Part shown: positions 1-9,233 of the stretch, in pieces
Numbering within the stretch: position 1 is the first letter of the stretch
Layout: every line of letters begins with the position of its first letter
Assembly: GCF_018860565.1 (NCBI RefSeq)
Contig: NZ_JAHKPS010000007.1
Coordinates: 24,014-88,013 of the forward strand
Direction of reading: 5' to 3'
DNA: 64,000 nt
From: Winogradskyella psychrotolerans
Lineage (GTDB): Bacteria; Bacteroidota; Bacteroidia; Flavobacteriales; Flavobacteriaceae
Notes under the pieces: model-generated
What the model was told of the DNA's origin: nothing
The model's database searches: none
Seen by the model: the letters and a program-made list of their open reading frames with translations, nothing else
Translations under genes and position numbers: made by a program

Positions 1-1913
1 TCGGCTTCTTTTCAAGTATTTTATGCGCTCAAAATTTAGACAGCTTATTAGTAGTAGCAAAAAATACATCTAATGATTCTGTTAAAATTAGAATGTATAA
101 TAAAATAGGCTTCGGCTATATTTTTAATGACTCAAAAAAAGCCATCCAAGTTATTAAAGAAGGTAAGCAGCTAGCGGAGGCTTCAAACTTTCAATTCGGA
201 TTAACAGAACTTACCAATACTCATGGCATTTATATGGATGTTATGGGAAAAACCGATTCTGCTAAATATTATTTTGAAAAAGCGCTAAAATTAAGTCATC
301 AATATGGTTTTAAAACTATTGAAAACATGTGCCTCAATAACCTTGGTATGTTTAATTGGAACAGAGGTAACTATGATAATGCCTTAGACTACTTTTTTCA
401 GTCCTTAAAAAAAGTGGATGATCTAAAAAATGAGCGCTCGTCTGCGACCCCATTAAATAATATCGGTCTTATTTACCAAGAGATGAACCTTAGTGAAAAG
501 GCATTGGAATATCATAAAAAAGCATTAGTGGTTCGTGAAAAATATAACTTAGAGAACGACCAAATAGCCTCATTAAATAATATTGGTATCAATTTAAAAG
601 ACTTGGGTAGAGTAGATGAAGCTATTACTATATATAAGAAAGGTTTAGATTTAGCTAAACGTAAAAACAATTTACTTGATTATTATAGGATTTTAGACAA
701 TTTGGCAAATGCCTATAATACAAAAGGAAATATTAAATTGGCTTTAAAAACGTATTTGGCTGCTTTAGAAAGACCAGAGAACTACAATGCAGATGAGAAA
801 AGGTTGGTGTCAAATTATAATAATATTGCAACTCTATATAACGAAACTGATGCTCCAAAACAGGCCCTAAAATATCTCAATAAAGGGTTGGCCTTAGTGG
901 ACAAGTATCCAGAAATTGAACTAATTGCGGCTGACCTTTATTTAACAAGTGCAGAAAGTCATTATATGCTCAATGATTTTGAAACCGCAAGAGCACATAA
1001 AATTAAATTTATCCGCTTAAAAGATTCGATCTTTTCGGAAACTAATGCCGAAAAAATTGCGGATTTAGAAATTAAATACGAAACGGAGAAAAAAGAAACA
1101 GAGTTACTATTGCATCGTGCAAAAATTGCGGAAAGTGACCTTGTCATTCAAAGACGAAACTACCAAATACTTGGACTTATAGGTTTGGCCATCGTATTAA
1201 GTGTTTTAGGATATTTCATTTATAATCAGCAAAAGTTAAAGAACAAACAACTTCAAAAAGAAAACGAATTAAAAAGTGCTTTAATAAAAATTGAAACACA
1301 GAATAAGCTACAAGAACAACGTTTAAGAATTAGTAGAGATTTACACGATAATATTGGTGCTCAACTTACTTTTATAATTTCGTCTATAGATAATTTGAAA
1401 TATGCATTTAAAATTAAAGACGAAAAATTAACGGCAAAGCTTGATACCATTAATGACTTTGCGTCTAGTACAATTTATGAGCTTAGAGACACAATTTGGG
1501 CCATGAATAAAAGCGAAATTACATTTGAAGATTTAGAAATCAGAATTTCAAATTTTATAGAAAAAGCCAATCTAGCAGCACAAAATATAACGTTTCAATT
1601 TAATGTAGATAGAACAATTAATAATGCTACTGTTTTTACTTCAGTAGAAGGCATGAATATTTATAGAATAACACAAGAAGCCATACACAATACCTTAAAA
1701 TATGCAGAAGCATCTCATATTAACGTAGAAATATATGAGGTTAATAACCATATCAGAGTTTTGATAAAAGATGATGGAAAAGGATTTGATATAACCCATA
1801 CAGTCTTAGGCAATGGGCTTAGAAATATGAAAAAACGTGCTCATGATCTTGGAGGAAATTTGAGTATAGAGTCTGCGCCGGATGAAGGTACATCGATTAC
1901 GCTTTTTCTCTAA
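1..1913 (+). CDS. TPR-containing sensor histidine kinase (5'-partial)
   Basis: Membrane sensor kinase that probably phosphorylates the response regulator encoded 30 nt downstream. The frame is open from base 3, and residues before the ATG at 93 resemble the end of a signal peptide (ILCAQ), so the real start lies left of the window and the ATG at 93 is internal. Seen: several TPR repeats (periplasmic sensor, about residues 20-320 from position 93), a coiled-coil stretch, one membrane helix (near 1165-1225), then a HisKA_3 box with RDLHDNIGAQ (phospho-accepting His codon at 1344) and a HATPase_c domain with an N-box (EAIHNTLKYA), a DDGKGFD motif and a GNGLRNM motif. This is the NarX/DesK-type kinase layout typical of Bacteroidota. 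The signal sensed is unknown. Confidence 0.93.
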   Translation, partial: GFFSSILCAQNLDSLLVVAKNTSNDSVKIRMYNKIGFGYIFNDSKKAIQVIKEGKQLAEASNFQFGLTELTNTHGIYMDVMGKTDSAKYYFEKALKLSHQYGFKTIENMCLNNLGMFNWNRGNYDNALDYFFQSLKKVDDLKNERSSATPLNNIGLIYQEMNLSEKALEYHKKALVVREKYNLENDQIASLNNIGINLKDLGRVDEAITIYKKGLDLAKRKNNLLDYYRILDNLANAYNTKGNIKLALKTYLAALERPENYNADEKRLVSNYNNIATLYNETDAPKQALKYLNKGLALVDKYPEIELIAADLYLTSAESHYMLNDFETARAHKIKFIRLKDSIFSETNAEKIADLEIKYETEKKETELLLHRAKIAESDLVIQRRNYQILGLIGLAIVLSVLGYFIYNQQKLKNKQLQKENELKSALIKIETQNKLQEQRLRISRDLHDNIGAQLTFIISSIDNLKYAFKIKDEKLTAKLDTINDFASSTIYELRDTIWAMNKSEITFEDLEIRISNFIEKANLAAQNITFQFNVDRTINNATVFTSVEGMNIYRITQEAIHNTLKYAEASHINVEIYEVNNHIRVLIKDDGKGFDITHTVLGNGLRNMKKRAHDLGGNLSIESAPDEGTSITLFL

Positions 1914-1943
1914 TTAAGAATAAACTGTTTACCTTTTTTATTA

Positions 1944-2612
1944 ATGAATGATATTAAACCTATGAAAATAAAAATTGCTATAGTAGATGATAATACGTTT
2001 CTAATAAAAGCGGTAGAAGAGAAGCTGTCCTTCTTTGAAGATTTAGAAGTGAAATTTAGTGCCATAAATGGCGCTGATGCTTTAGAGAGATTAGAGAATA
2101 ATCATAATCTCGATTTAATCTTGATGGATATAGAAATGCCAATAATGAATGGTATTGAAGCTACTGAAAAAGTAAAGCAAAAATATCCACACGTTAAAAT
2201 TATAATGCTTACTGTTTTTGATAATGACGAGAATATTTTTAACGCCATAAAAGCAGGTGCCGATGGGTATTTACTAAAAGAAATTAATGCTGGTGATTTA
2301 CATTCAGGGATCCTAGAAACCTTAAATGGTGGAGCTGCAATGAATCCATCAATTGCACTAAAAACCTTAAAATTATTGCGAAACCCGTTTGTTGCAGAAG
2401 ATAAGAAAGCTATAGAAACTATAAAGTTAACAGACCGTGAAGTCGATGTTTTAGAACAATTGAGCAAGGGGTTGAGCTACAATGCCATTGCGGATAATCT
2501 TATACTTTCTACAGGAACAATTAGAAAACATATTGAGCATATCTACAGAAAATTACAAGTGCACAATAAACTCGAAGCGGTTCAAAAAGCGAGACGGAAT
2601 AATCTTATTTAG
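1944..2612 (+). CDS. LuxR/NarL-family response regulator
   Basis: DNA-binding response regulator, cognate partner of the upstream kinase by adjacency and by family (HisKA_3 kinases pair with NarL-type regulators). The receiver domain has the acidic pair in IVDDN, the phospho-acceptor Asp in LILMDIEMP and the conserved Lys in LLKE. The C-terminal LuxR helix-turn-helix runs from LTDREVDVLE to about AVQKARR. Either ATG at 1944 or ATG at 1962 (MKIKIAIVDD) could be the start; the second places the beta-1 strand at the usual distance from the N terminus. The operon appears to end here: the next gene has an 80-plus nt leader. Confidence 0.95.
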   Translation: MNDIKPMKIKIAIVDDNTFLIKAVEEKLSFFEDLEVKFSAINGADALERLENNHNLDLILMDIEMPIMNGIEATEKVKQKYPHVKIIMLTVFDNDENIFNAIKAGADGYLLKEINAGDLHSGILETLNGGAAMNPSIALKTLKLLRNPFVAEDKKAIETIKLTDREVDVLEQLSKGLSYNAIADNLILSTGTIRKHIEHIYRKLQVHNKLEAVQKARRNNLI

Positions 2613-2704
2613 TAGGTTTAAAACTTTATGAGAAGGTTGAGTTTGTCTAAATGTTAATAATGATAGGAAAAATAGTACTACATTCGTAATCTAAAAAAAC
2701 AAAC

Positions 2705-3442
2705 ATGAAAAAACTAATTTTTATTTTTTGCGCCTTTGGCTTAACATTTAACTCGTGTTCAAGCGATGATTCTACTGATGATACTGGAGATCCAGATACT
2801 GTTTTGTTGAAATCAACTACTGAAACTTATGAAGATGGCGTTTTTGTAACTAATTATACCTATTCTGATAATAAGTTAGTTGGTATCTCTTATTCTGGTG
2901 GAGACAATGAAGTTTTTAACTATACCAATAATCTTTTAACTTCTATTAAAGAATATATAGATGGTGAATTAGATACGGAAATAGAATTAGAATACGATAG
3001 TAATAATCGTTTAGTTACTGAGACTTACATGTATGATTTTGGTCCTGGAGAGGTTAATACCTATACTTATAACGCTGATGGTACTGTTACTATGCTTGAA
3101 GCTGGAGTGAACACGTATATATATACCTACGATACCCTAGGTAACCGTATTGAAGAGGAGGATGTTAATGGAAATCAAGACTATGTTTATACTTATGATA
3201 CTAAGAATAACCCTTTTAAAAACATTCATCAAAGTGAAGTTTTTGAATTAATGGGACACAGTACTTATAAAAATAATGTGCTAACATACGTTAATACTAG
3301 TGGAGTATCATCTGATATTTCTGATGCATATACCAGCTCATATTCTTATAATAATGCAGATTACCCAACAAGTAGTACTATTACATATGTACCAGGTACA
3401 GATTATGAAGAAGATATTTTTGTAGAATTGTCGTACTATTAA
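2705..3442 (+). CDS. Exported lipoprotein with YD-like repeats, function unknown
   Basis: The N terminus is a lipoprotein signal peptide (hydrophobic stretch then a lipobox ending FNSC, followed by an acidic SSDDSTDD linker). The rest is about 220 residues of repeated beta-strand motifs rich in Tyr, Asn, Asp and Thr (for example LEYDSNNRLV, YTYDTLGNRI, YTYDTKNNP), which resemble the YD/RHS-type repeats found in many short flavobacterial lipoproteins. No catalytic motif is visible. It probably sits at the outer membrane. It follows the two-component pair but is separated by about 90 nt and ends at a strong terminator, so it may be a separate unit. I do not know its function. Confidence 0.8.
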   Translation: MKKLIFIFCAFGLTFNSCSSDDSTDDTGDPDTVLLKSTTETYEDGVFVTNYTYSDNKLVGISYSGGDNEVFNYTNNLLTSIKEYIDGELDTEIELEYDSNNRLVTETYMYDFGPGEVNTYTYNADGTVTMLEAGVNTYIYTYDTLGNRIEEEDVNGNQDYVYTYDTKNNPFKNIHQSEVFELMGHSTYKNNVLTYVNTSGVSSDISDAYTSSYSYNNADYPTSSTITYVPGTDYEEDIFVELSYY

Positions 3443-3460
3443 TAGAATAGATAAATTTTA

Positions 3461-3500
3461 AAAATAAAAAAACTCAAATCTTATAGGTTTGAGTTTTTTT
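3461..3500. terminator. Bidirectional intrinsic terminator
   Basis: An 8-bp stem (AACTCAAA at 3471-3478 with TTTGAGTT at 3488-3495) is flanked by an A tract upstream and a T tract downstream. It lies between convergent genes, the lipoprotein (plus) and the DUF2007 protein (minus), and can serve both. Confidence 0.85.
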
Positions 3501-3520
3501 ATGCGATAAGGCTTTTTTAG

Positions 3521-4183
3521 TTAATTTAAAATTTGACTCACTACTCTAAAAAGTATTGAAGTAGGTGCAATTATTAAGCTTATAATGAAGATATATTTTC
3601 CGTGTGTTCTATCACTCTCAGCATAGGAATAAACTTTTTGACCGTTTGGTAAGGTCTTTTTAGATGTCCACAAAAAATAACCTATTATTAATCCTAAAAA
3701 ACCACCTAAAAGCATAAAAAAGTAACCCGCAATAATCCAAAGTTTTTGGTTTCCTTCAGGTTTTGCTAATTGTTTTAATCGTTCCTCTTTTAAAGAATTG
3801 AGTAAATCTTTATCTATAGATTTTCCTCTTTGTATTAATATTTTTTGGGCAAGTGTATAGTCAAAGGCATTCCATTCATCAGATTTTAATAAAATCTCAT
3901 AAAGCTCTTTGTTTGTAAAATCAAATAAGTAATAATTTTTATCAATGTTTTCAATTAAATCTTCTGCATCTTTTTCGAGAAGAAGTTCCGCTTTTTTAAA
4001 GTCCGTTTGTTTAATTCTAACTTCAATTTCGTTTTGTAAAGTATTTCCAGAGAAGGTAACATCAACAGGTGGCACATTGTCACCAAGAACGGTTTCAATA
4101 CCATTGTTGTTTAGTAATGTTTTTAGTTCTGTAGCCTGTTCTAAACTTGGGAATTTTCTAAATATAGAGTAATCGTCTTCCAT
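3521..4183 (-). CDS. DUF2007-type protein with two C-terminal membrane helices
   Basis: The first 75 residues match the DUF2007 (putative signal-transducing protein) pattern: an alpha/beta module beginning with FRKFPSLEQATELKTLL and ending in EVRIKQTDFKKAELLLE. A linker of about 70 residues follows, then two hydrophobic helices around residues 150-175 and 195-215, so the C terminus is in the inner membrane. The role of the family is not established. It is the last gene of a minus-strand set ddl-coaD-this gene, with gaps of about 40-60 nt, and ends at the terminator at 3461-3500. Confidence 0.75.
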   Translation of the reverse strand: MEDDYSIFRKFPSLEQATELKTLLNNNGIETVLGDNVPPVDVTFSGNTLQNEIEVRIKQTDFKKAELLLEKDAEDLIENIDKNYYLFDFTNKELYEILLKSDEWNAFDYTLAQKILIQRGKSIDKDLLNSLKEERLKQLAKPEGNQKLWIIAGYFFMLLGGFLGLIIGYFLWTSKKTLPNGQKVYSYAESDRTHGKYIFIISLIIAPTSILFRVVSQILN

Positions 4184-4223
4184 TTATAATAGATTTGTGA
4201 CATTGGTTATGATAAAATTCAAT

Positions 4224-4685
4224 TTACTTATCATCAACTCTAACACTATCTGGAACTAAAACGGTATAGTCACCATTATTTCTAATAACATCTCTTACAA
4301 TAGAAGATGAAATAAAAGATGTTCGAGCAGCTGTTAATAAAAATACGGTTTCAATTTTTGATAATTTTCTATTGGTATGTGCTATGGCTTTTTCAAATTC
4401 AAAATCAGCAGGATTCCTTAAACCTCTTAAGATAAATTGTGCATCAATGTCTTTACAGAAATCGATAGTTAAGCCTTTGTAGGTTACCACTTTTACTTTA
4501 GGTTCGTTTTTAAATGTTTCTTCTATAAAAGCTTTTCGTTCTTCTAAAGAGAACATATATTTTTTTTCAGCATTGATACCAATAGCCACAACCACTTCGT
4601 CAAAAAGTTTAATGCCACGCATTATAATATCGTAGTGACCGTTTGTTATGGGATCAAATGACCCAGGAAATAGTGCTCTTTTCAT
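4224..4685 (-). CDS. coaD: Phosphopantetheine adenylyltransferase
   Basis: Catalyses the penultimate step of coenzyme A synthesis, ATP plus 4'-phosphopantetheine to dephospho-CoA, in the cytoplasm. The 153-residue length is usual for CoaD. The nucleotidyltransferase signature FPGSFDPITNGH (TxGH active-site His) is at the N terminus, and the C-terminal SSSIVRDV motif (phosphate binding) is present, as is the family-typical RGLRNPADFEFE segment. It lies between ddl and a DUF2007 gene on the same strand, consistent with cotranscription. Confidence 0.97.
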   Translation of the reverse strand: MKRALFPGSFDPITNGHYDIIMRGIKLFDEVVVAIGINAEKKYMFSLEERKAFIEETFKNEPKVKVVTYKGLTIDFCKDIDAQFILRGLRNPADFEFEKAIAHTNRKLSKIETVFLLTAARTSFISSSIVRDVIRNNGDYTVLVPDSVRVDDK

Positions 4686-4743
4686 TGACTAATTTTTGTT
4701 TTTTCCACAGAATAGGAAAACGTATTAATTTCAAATATAACTA

Positions 4744-5721
4744 TTAATTTTTCAAGGCTTCTTCAATAGCATTGCTAAACAAATCTTGTAAACTTATTCC
4801 AGCTTCGGCGGCTTGTTGAGGTAAAATACTTTCCTTAGTTAAACCTGGAACTGTGTTTACTTCTAGTAAATAAGGCTCATTATTTTTAGCGATAAATTCA
4901 CTTCGTGAAAAACCTTTCATTCCAAGGATTTCATATATTTTTTTTGCTTCTGTTCTCACTTTGGTTGCGTAATCTTCAGAAATTCGAGCTGGAGTAATTT
5001 CTTGTGATTTTCCTTCGTATTTAGCTTCGTAATCAAAGAAATCATTTTCAGAGATGATTTCTGTAATTGGTAAAACAAGCGTTTCGCCTTTATAAGAGAT
5101 GACACCAACAGAAACTTCGACACCATCTAAAAACTGTTCGATTATAATTTCATTGTCTTCTTTAAAAGAATTGTCTATTGCAGCTTGTAAATCTTCTTTT
5201 TTATAGACTTTAGATATTCCAAAACTGCTTCCAGCTTTATTTGCTTTTACAAAACACGGTAAGCCTACTTTGGCAATAATGGCATCTTCATCTACTACAT
5301 CTCCAAGATTAAGAGGGTAACTCTCAGCGGTTTTAATACCATAAGGTTTTAAGGTGGCTAGTAAATCACGTTTGTTAAAAGTCAGCGCAGCTTGGTACAT
5401 ACTACAACTAGTTTGGGGTAGATTTAGCAATTCAAAGTAGGCTTGCATAAATCCATCTTCGCCAGGAGACCCATGAATGGCATTAAAAACGCAATCAAAA
5501 GTTATTGTAGTTTCATTTACTAATACCGAAAAATTGTTTTTGTCTATTAAGAATTCTTCTTCCATATCATTAACAAAAACCCATTTGTCTTTAAAAATAT
5601 GAATGCGATAAGCATTATATTTTTCTTTGTCTAACGTGTTGTAAACCACGTTGCCACTTTTAAGGGAGATCTTATATTCACTAGAATAACCGCCCATTAT
5701 AATTGCAATATTTTTCTTCAT
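4744..5721 (-). CDS. ddl: D-alanine--D-alanine ligase
   Basis: ATP-dependent ligase making D-Ala-D-Ala for peptidoglycan precursors. ATP-grasp features are clear: the N-terminal IIMGGYSSE segment, HGSPGEDG, AGSSFGISKV, EQFLDGVEVSVG and the C-terminal EVNTVPGLT loop. I place the start at the ATG at 5721 (MKKNIAIIMGG) rather than the in-frame TTG 15 nt upstream, because MKKNIA is the normal family N terminus and the extra codons overlap a small palindrome (5730-5743). Its partner promoter region is shared with the divergent PASTA-protein gene; both act in the cell wall. Confidence 0.97.
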   Translation of the reverse strand: MKKNIAIIMGGYSSEYKISLKSGNVVYNTLDKEKYNAYRIHIFKDKWVFVNDMEEEFLIDKNNFSVLVNETTITFDCVFNAIHGSPGEDGFMQAYFELLNLPQTSCSMYQAALTFNKRDLLATLKPYGIKTAESYPLNLGDVVDEDAIIAKVGLPCFVKANKAGSSFGISKVYKKEDLQAAIDNSFKEDNEIIIEQFLDGVEVSVGVISYKGETLVLPITEIISENDFFDYEAKYEGKSQEITPARISEDYATKVRTEAKKIYEILGMKGFSRSEFIAKNNEPYLLEVNTVPGLTKESILPQQAAEAGISLQDLFSNAIEEALKN

Positions 5722-5729
5722 CTTTAACG

Positions 5730-5743
5730 CCCACAAAAGCGGG
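5730..5743 (-). repeat. Short palindrome before ddl
   Basis: On the minus strand a CCCGC-TTTT-GUGGG hairpin (one G-U pair) sits nine bases before the ddl ATG. It resembles the short GC-rich palindromes scattered between genes of Flavobacteriaceae, and could also affect ddl translation. Confidence 0.4.
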
Positions 5744-5857
5744 TATCTTTTAAGTTTAAAAAGCCATAGCGTAAAAGTATCATTTATTTTTAATAATCTA
5801 TATTCAGAAATGATACGTATTTTATTAGTACAACGTTATTATACCATTAGAATTTCT

Positions 5858-5865
5858 TAATTTTG
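5858..5865 (+). promoter_or_regulatory. Candidate -7 promoter element
   Basis: TAATTTTG matches the Bacteroidota TAnnTTTG -7 consensus and lies 18 bases before the ATG of the PASTA protein. No good TTG-type -33 partner is visible, so the call is tentative. Confidence 0.3.
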
Positions 5866-5882
5866 CCAACAATTATTTGCTT

Positions 5883-6437
5883 ATGAGTTTTGTGAAGTTT
5901 CTTACCAGTAAAGTGTTTTTTAAACAATTGGCATTAGCCATTGTTGCTGTAGTCGTATTATGTTTTATTGTGCTAAAATGGCTAAACATATCTACCAATC
6001 ATGGAGAATTTGTAATTGTACCAGATTTAAAAGGTAAATCTTTAGAAACGGTAGGGATTGAGCTTAAGGATCATGATTTAGCAATGGAAATACAAGATTC
6101 TGCGAATTATAATCCTAAATATCCTAAGTATTCTGTAATTGAACAAAACCCAATAGCAGGATCAAAGGTTAAGGAAAATCGAAAAATTTATTTAATACTA
6201 AACCCTTCTGGTTATAGAAAAGTACAAGTGCCAAACATCTTAAAACGTACTTTTAGACAAGCTAAACCTCAATTAGAAGCCTTAGAATTTAAGGTAGGTG
6301 AGATTACATATATAGACAATATCGGAAAGGATGTAGTTTTAGGTATGAGGCATAATGGCGAAACTCTAAAATCAGGAACACTTTTACCACTAACATCTAC
6401 AATAGATTTGGTTTTAGGTAACGGTAAGCGCAATTAA
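5883..6437 (+). CDS. Membrane-anchored PASTA-domain protein
   Basis: One N-terminal membrane helix (about residues 15-35, rich in Ala, Val, Leu) is followed by two PASTA repeats, the first starting VPDLKGKSLETVG and the second VPNILKRTFRQAKP, facing the periplasm. PASTA modules bind peptidoglycan or muropeptides. There is no kinase or transpeptidase domain attached. I choose the ATG at 5883 over the in-frame TTG at 5877. It sits 3 nt before rluD, a common flavobacterial pairing, and divergent from ddl. Confidence 0.85.
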   Translation: MSFVKFLTSKVFFKQLALAIVAVVVLCFIVLKWLNISTNHGEFVIVPDLKGKSLETVGIELKDHDLAMEIQDSANYNPKYPKYSVIEQNPIAGSKVKENRKIYLILNPSGYRKVQVPNILKRTFRQAKPQLEALEFKVGEITYIDNIGKDVVLGMRHNGETLKSGTLLPLTSTIDLVLGNGKRN

Positions 6438-6440
6438 GAT

Positions 6441-7475
6441 ATGGCTAATATTCCTGATATTTCAGACGAAGAACAAAACGAATTATATGAACATCACGCG
6501 TTTAGAGTTGTTGCTGGTCAACAACCACTACGAATCGATAAATACTTAATGAATTTTATTGAAAACGCCACGCGTAATAAAATTCAAGCGGCTGCAAAAG
6601 ATGGTAGCATCTTTGTAAATGATGTTCCTGTAAAATCTAATTACAAGGTAAAACCCAATGATTATATTACCGTTAAATTTGAGCACCCACCTCATGAGAA
6701 TCTTTTAATTGCTGAAGATCTTCCTATAGATGTGGTGTACGAAGATGATGACTTGCTAGTTGTTAATAAACCAGCAGGTATGGTAGTGCATCCAGGACAT
6801 GGTAATTATTCAGGGACTTTAATAAATGGACTTATTTTTCATTTCGAAAACCTACCAAATAACTCAAGTGAGAGACCAGGTTTGGTTCATAGAATAGATA
6901 AAGATACTAGTGGTTTATTAGTGGTGGCAAAGACCGAACATGCCATGGCACACCTTTCAAATCAGTTTGCTAAAAAAACAAGTGAGCGCGAGTATGTTGC
7001 TCTTGTTTGGGGAAACATGGAAGAAGATGAAGGCACTATTGAAGGTAACATTGGTCGCCACCCAAAAAATAGATTACAAAACACGGTATTTTTAGATGAT
7101 GAAGAAGCACAAGGTAAACCAGCTGTAACACATTATAAAGTGATAGAGCGTTTAGGTTATGTTACTTTAGTGAGTTGTAAGCTTGAAACTGGTCGTACAC
7201 ACCAAATCCGTGTGCATATGAAGCATATTGGCCATACGCTTTTTAATGACGAACGTTATGGTGGAGAACGCATCTTAAAAGGTACAACATTTACAAAATA
7301 CAAGCAGTTTGTAGATAATTGTTTTAAGATCTTACCACGACAAGCCTTGCATGCCAAAACGTTAGGTTTTGTTCATCCAACGACAGGTGAGTTTATGAGG
7401 TTTGAATCTAAAATTCCTGAAGATATTGCGAAATGTGTAGAAAAATGGAGGCATTACGCTAAGCACATGGATTAA
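6441..7475 (+). CDS. rluD: RluD-type 23S rRNA pseudouridine synthase
   Basis: Converts specific uridines in 23S rRNA helix 69 to pseudouridine (by family). The N-terminal S4 RNA-binding domain begins at LRIDKYLMNF (about residue 30). The RluA/RluD catalytic motif HRIDKDTSGLLVVAK contains the catalytic Asp, and GRTHQIRVHMKHIGHTL marks the C-terminal part of the fold. Its 344 residues fit the family. It is translated immediately after the PASTA protein gene (3 nt gap), so it is probably in the same transcript. Confidence 0.93.
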   Translation: MANIPDISDEEQNELYEHHAFRVVAGQQPLRIDKYLMNFIENATRNKIQAAAKDGSIFVNDVPVKSNYKVKPNDYITVKFEHPPHENLLIAEDLPIDVVYEDDDLLVVNKPAGMVVHPGHGNYSGTLINGLIFHFENLPNNSSERPGLVHRIDKDTSGLLVVAKTEHAMAHLSNQFAKKTSEREYVALVWGNMEEDEGTIEGNIGRHPKNRLQNTVFLDDEEAQGKPAVTHYKVIERLGYVTLVSCKLETGRTHQIRVHMKHIGHTLFNDERYGGERILKGTTFTKYKQFVDNCFKILPRQALHAKTLGFVHPTTGEFMRFESKIPEDIAKCVEKWRHYAKHMD

Positions 7476-7669
7476 TATCTTAACCAAAATTTTAAATAGA
7501 CTTTCGTTATATCACTATCAAGATTAGTTCTCACTAATATTTGAAACTCTTTTATTTCCATTGTACTTTTACATTAGAAAGAAAAAAAATGTTTAACCTT
7601 TAATGATACTCTTACTCTTGTAAGTGTTGATTTAAATTAAAGAGACACCCATTTTCACGGGCACGAGTT

Positions 7670-8428
7670 ATGAAACTAGTACTATCACCAGCAAAATCTT
7701 TAGATTACGAAACCAAATTGCCAACAACAAAATCAAGTCAGGGTCTTTTCTTAGGTGACGCAGAGCGTTTAAATAAGGTATTAAAAAAGAAATCGGCTAA
7801 GAGCTTATCTCAACTGATGCATATCTCAGATAATTTGGGGCAACTGAATTACGAGCGTAATCAAGAATGGAAATTACCCTTTACAAAAGATAATGCAAGA
7901 CAAGCAATCTATGCATTCAGTGGTGATGTATATCGAGGATTAGATGCTTATTCTATAGACTCTAGTAAACTTGATAAGGTTGAAGACACTGTTCGGATTT
8001 TATCAGGATTATATGGTGTTTTAAAGCCCTTCGATTTAATTCAGCCTTACCGATTGGAAATGGGAACAAAAATGCCAGTTGGTAAAAACAAAAACCTTTA
8101 TGAATTTTGGCAGAAGAAAGTGACGAAAGCTTTAAACGAAGAGCTAGAGGATGATGAGCTCTTTCTTAACTTGGCAAGTAACGAGTATTTTAAAGCGATA
8201 GATACCAAAGCTTTAAAAGTGCCTGTTGTAAATGTAGCCTTCAAAGAGTTTAAAAACGATAAATATAAAATCATAGCCATCTTTGCAAAATTAGCTAGAG
8301 GATTAATGACGAGATATATTATTGATACGGATGCAAAAACCATTGATGATATTAAAGGTTTTAATTATGAAAACTATGGTTTTAGCGAAACATTATCTTC
8401 AGAGAATGAATTGGTGTTTACAAGATAA
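7670..8428 (+). CDS. yaaA: YaaA-family peroxide stress protein
   Basis: Complete match in layout to the YaaA/DUF328 family: N-terminal [13 protein letters not shown], central [23 protein letters not shown] and C-terminal [14 protein letters not shown] with a [10 protein letters not shown] ending. E. coli YaaA limits free iron and oxidative damage during peroxide stress and binds DNA; the reaction is not established. Its length of 252 residues is normal. It stands alone after a 194-nt gap, in which an imperfect dyad (about 7609-7628, stem CTTAC/GTAAG) could be regulatory. Confidence 0.92.
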   Translation: MKLVLSPAKSLDYETKLPTTKSSQGLFLGDAERLNKVLKKKSAKSLSQLMHISDNLGQLNYERNQEWKLPFTKDNARQAIYAFSGDVYRGLDAYSIDSSKLDKVEDTVRILSGLYGVLKPFDLIQPYRLEMGTKMPVGKNKNLYEFWQKKVTKALNEELEDDELFLNLASNEYFKAIDTKALKVPVVNVAFKEFKNDKYKIIAIFAKLARGLMTRYIIDTDAKTIDDIKGFNYENYGFSETLSSENELVFTR

Positions 8429-8457
8429 ATAAATCCGTAGTGCCTTAAACTCAATAT

Positions 8458-9177
8458 ATGTATTACTTACTTATAGTTGTTCAGGTGTATTGTTTATATC
8501 ACGTCTATAAAAACAATAAACCTTTTTACTGGTATTTTCTCATCTTTTTTATTCCTGCCATTGGATCTTTGATTTATATCGTGACTCAGATGTTTAACAA
8601 AAGTGATGCAGAAAAAATTCAAGAGGAAATCACAACGGTTCTTAATCCGACTAAAAAAATAAAAGATTTAGAAAAGAAGCTTGAATTTGTTGATACCTAC
8701 ACTAACAGAATTGAATTAGCTGATGCTTATTTTATAAATGGAGATATTCCTAATGCGATTATCAATTATAAGAAAACGCTAGAAGATACAGTTCAAGATG
8801 ATTTGTATGCAAGGCAGAATTTGATATTGTGTTATTTTCAACTTAAGGATTATGCAGGTGTAATTGAGCAGGCAGAACGGATAAAAGAAAAATCAGAATT
8901 TAAAGGTTCAAAACAACAATTCTGTTATGGTTTAGCTTTAAATGCACTAGGAAGAACGGATGAAGCCGAAGCCCAATTAATACAAATAGACAGGCCATAC
9001 TCAAATTATGCAGAACGTTTAGCGCTGGCTAAATTTTATTTAGAAAACAATAGGACGTCAGAAGGGAAGGAGCTATTAGAAGAAATCGCAACAGAATCTA
9101 AACGTTTAACAAAACCCAACAGAAAACTTTACGGCGCAACCATTGCTGAGGTTGAACGTATGTTGTCTGCATTATAA
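8458..9177 (+). CDS. Membrane-anchored TPR protein, function unknown
   Basis: Two short hydrophobic segments at the N terminus (about residues 1-16 and 22-42, the second WYFLIFFIPAIGSLIYIV) resemble the PLDc_N-type membrane hairpin. Roughly 190 soluble residues follow, with TPR-like helical pairs (ELADAYFINGDIPNAIINYKK and similar). It is probably an inner-membrane scaffold protein. It starts 29 nt after yaaA on the same strand. No enzyme motif is visible. Confidence 0.7.
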   Translation: MYYLLIVVQVYCLYHVYKNNKPFYWYFLIFFIPAIGSLIYIVTQMFNKSDAEKIQEEITTVLNPTKKIKDLEKKLEFVDTYTNRIELADAYFINGDIPNAIINYKKTLEDTVQDDLYARQNLILCYFQLKDYAGVIEQAERIKEKSEFKGSKQQFCYGLALNALGRTDEAEAQLIQIDRPYSNYAERLALAKFYLENNRTSEGKELLEEIATESKRLTKPNRKLYGATIAEVERMLSAL

Positions 9178-9233
9178 GGTTTTATTTTAAAATCTAAACC
9201 AACGATTTATAATACTCACTAAGGTCGTTTTAT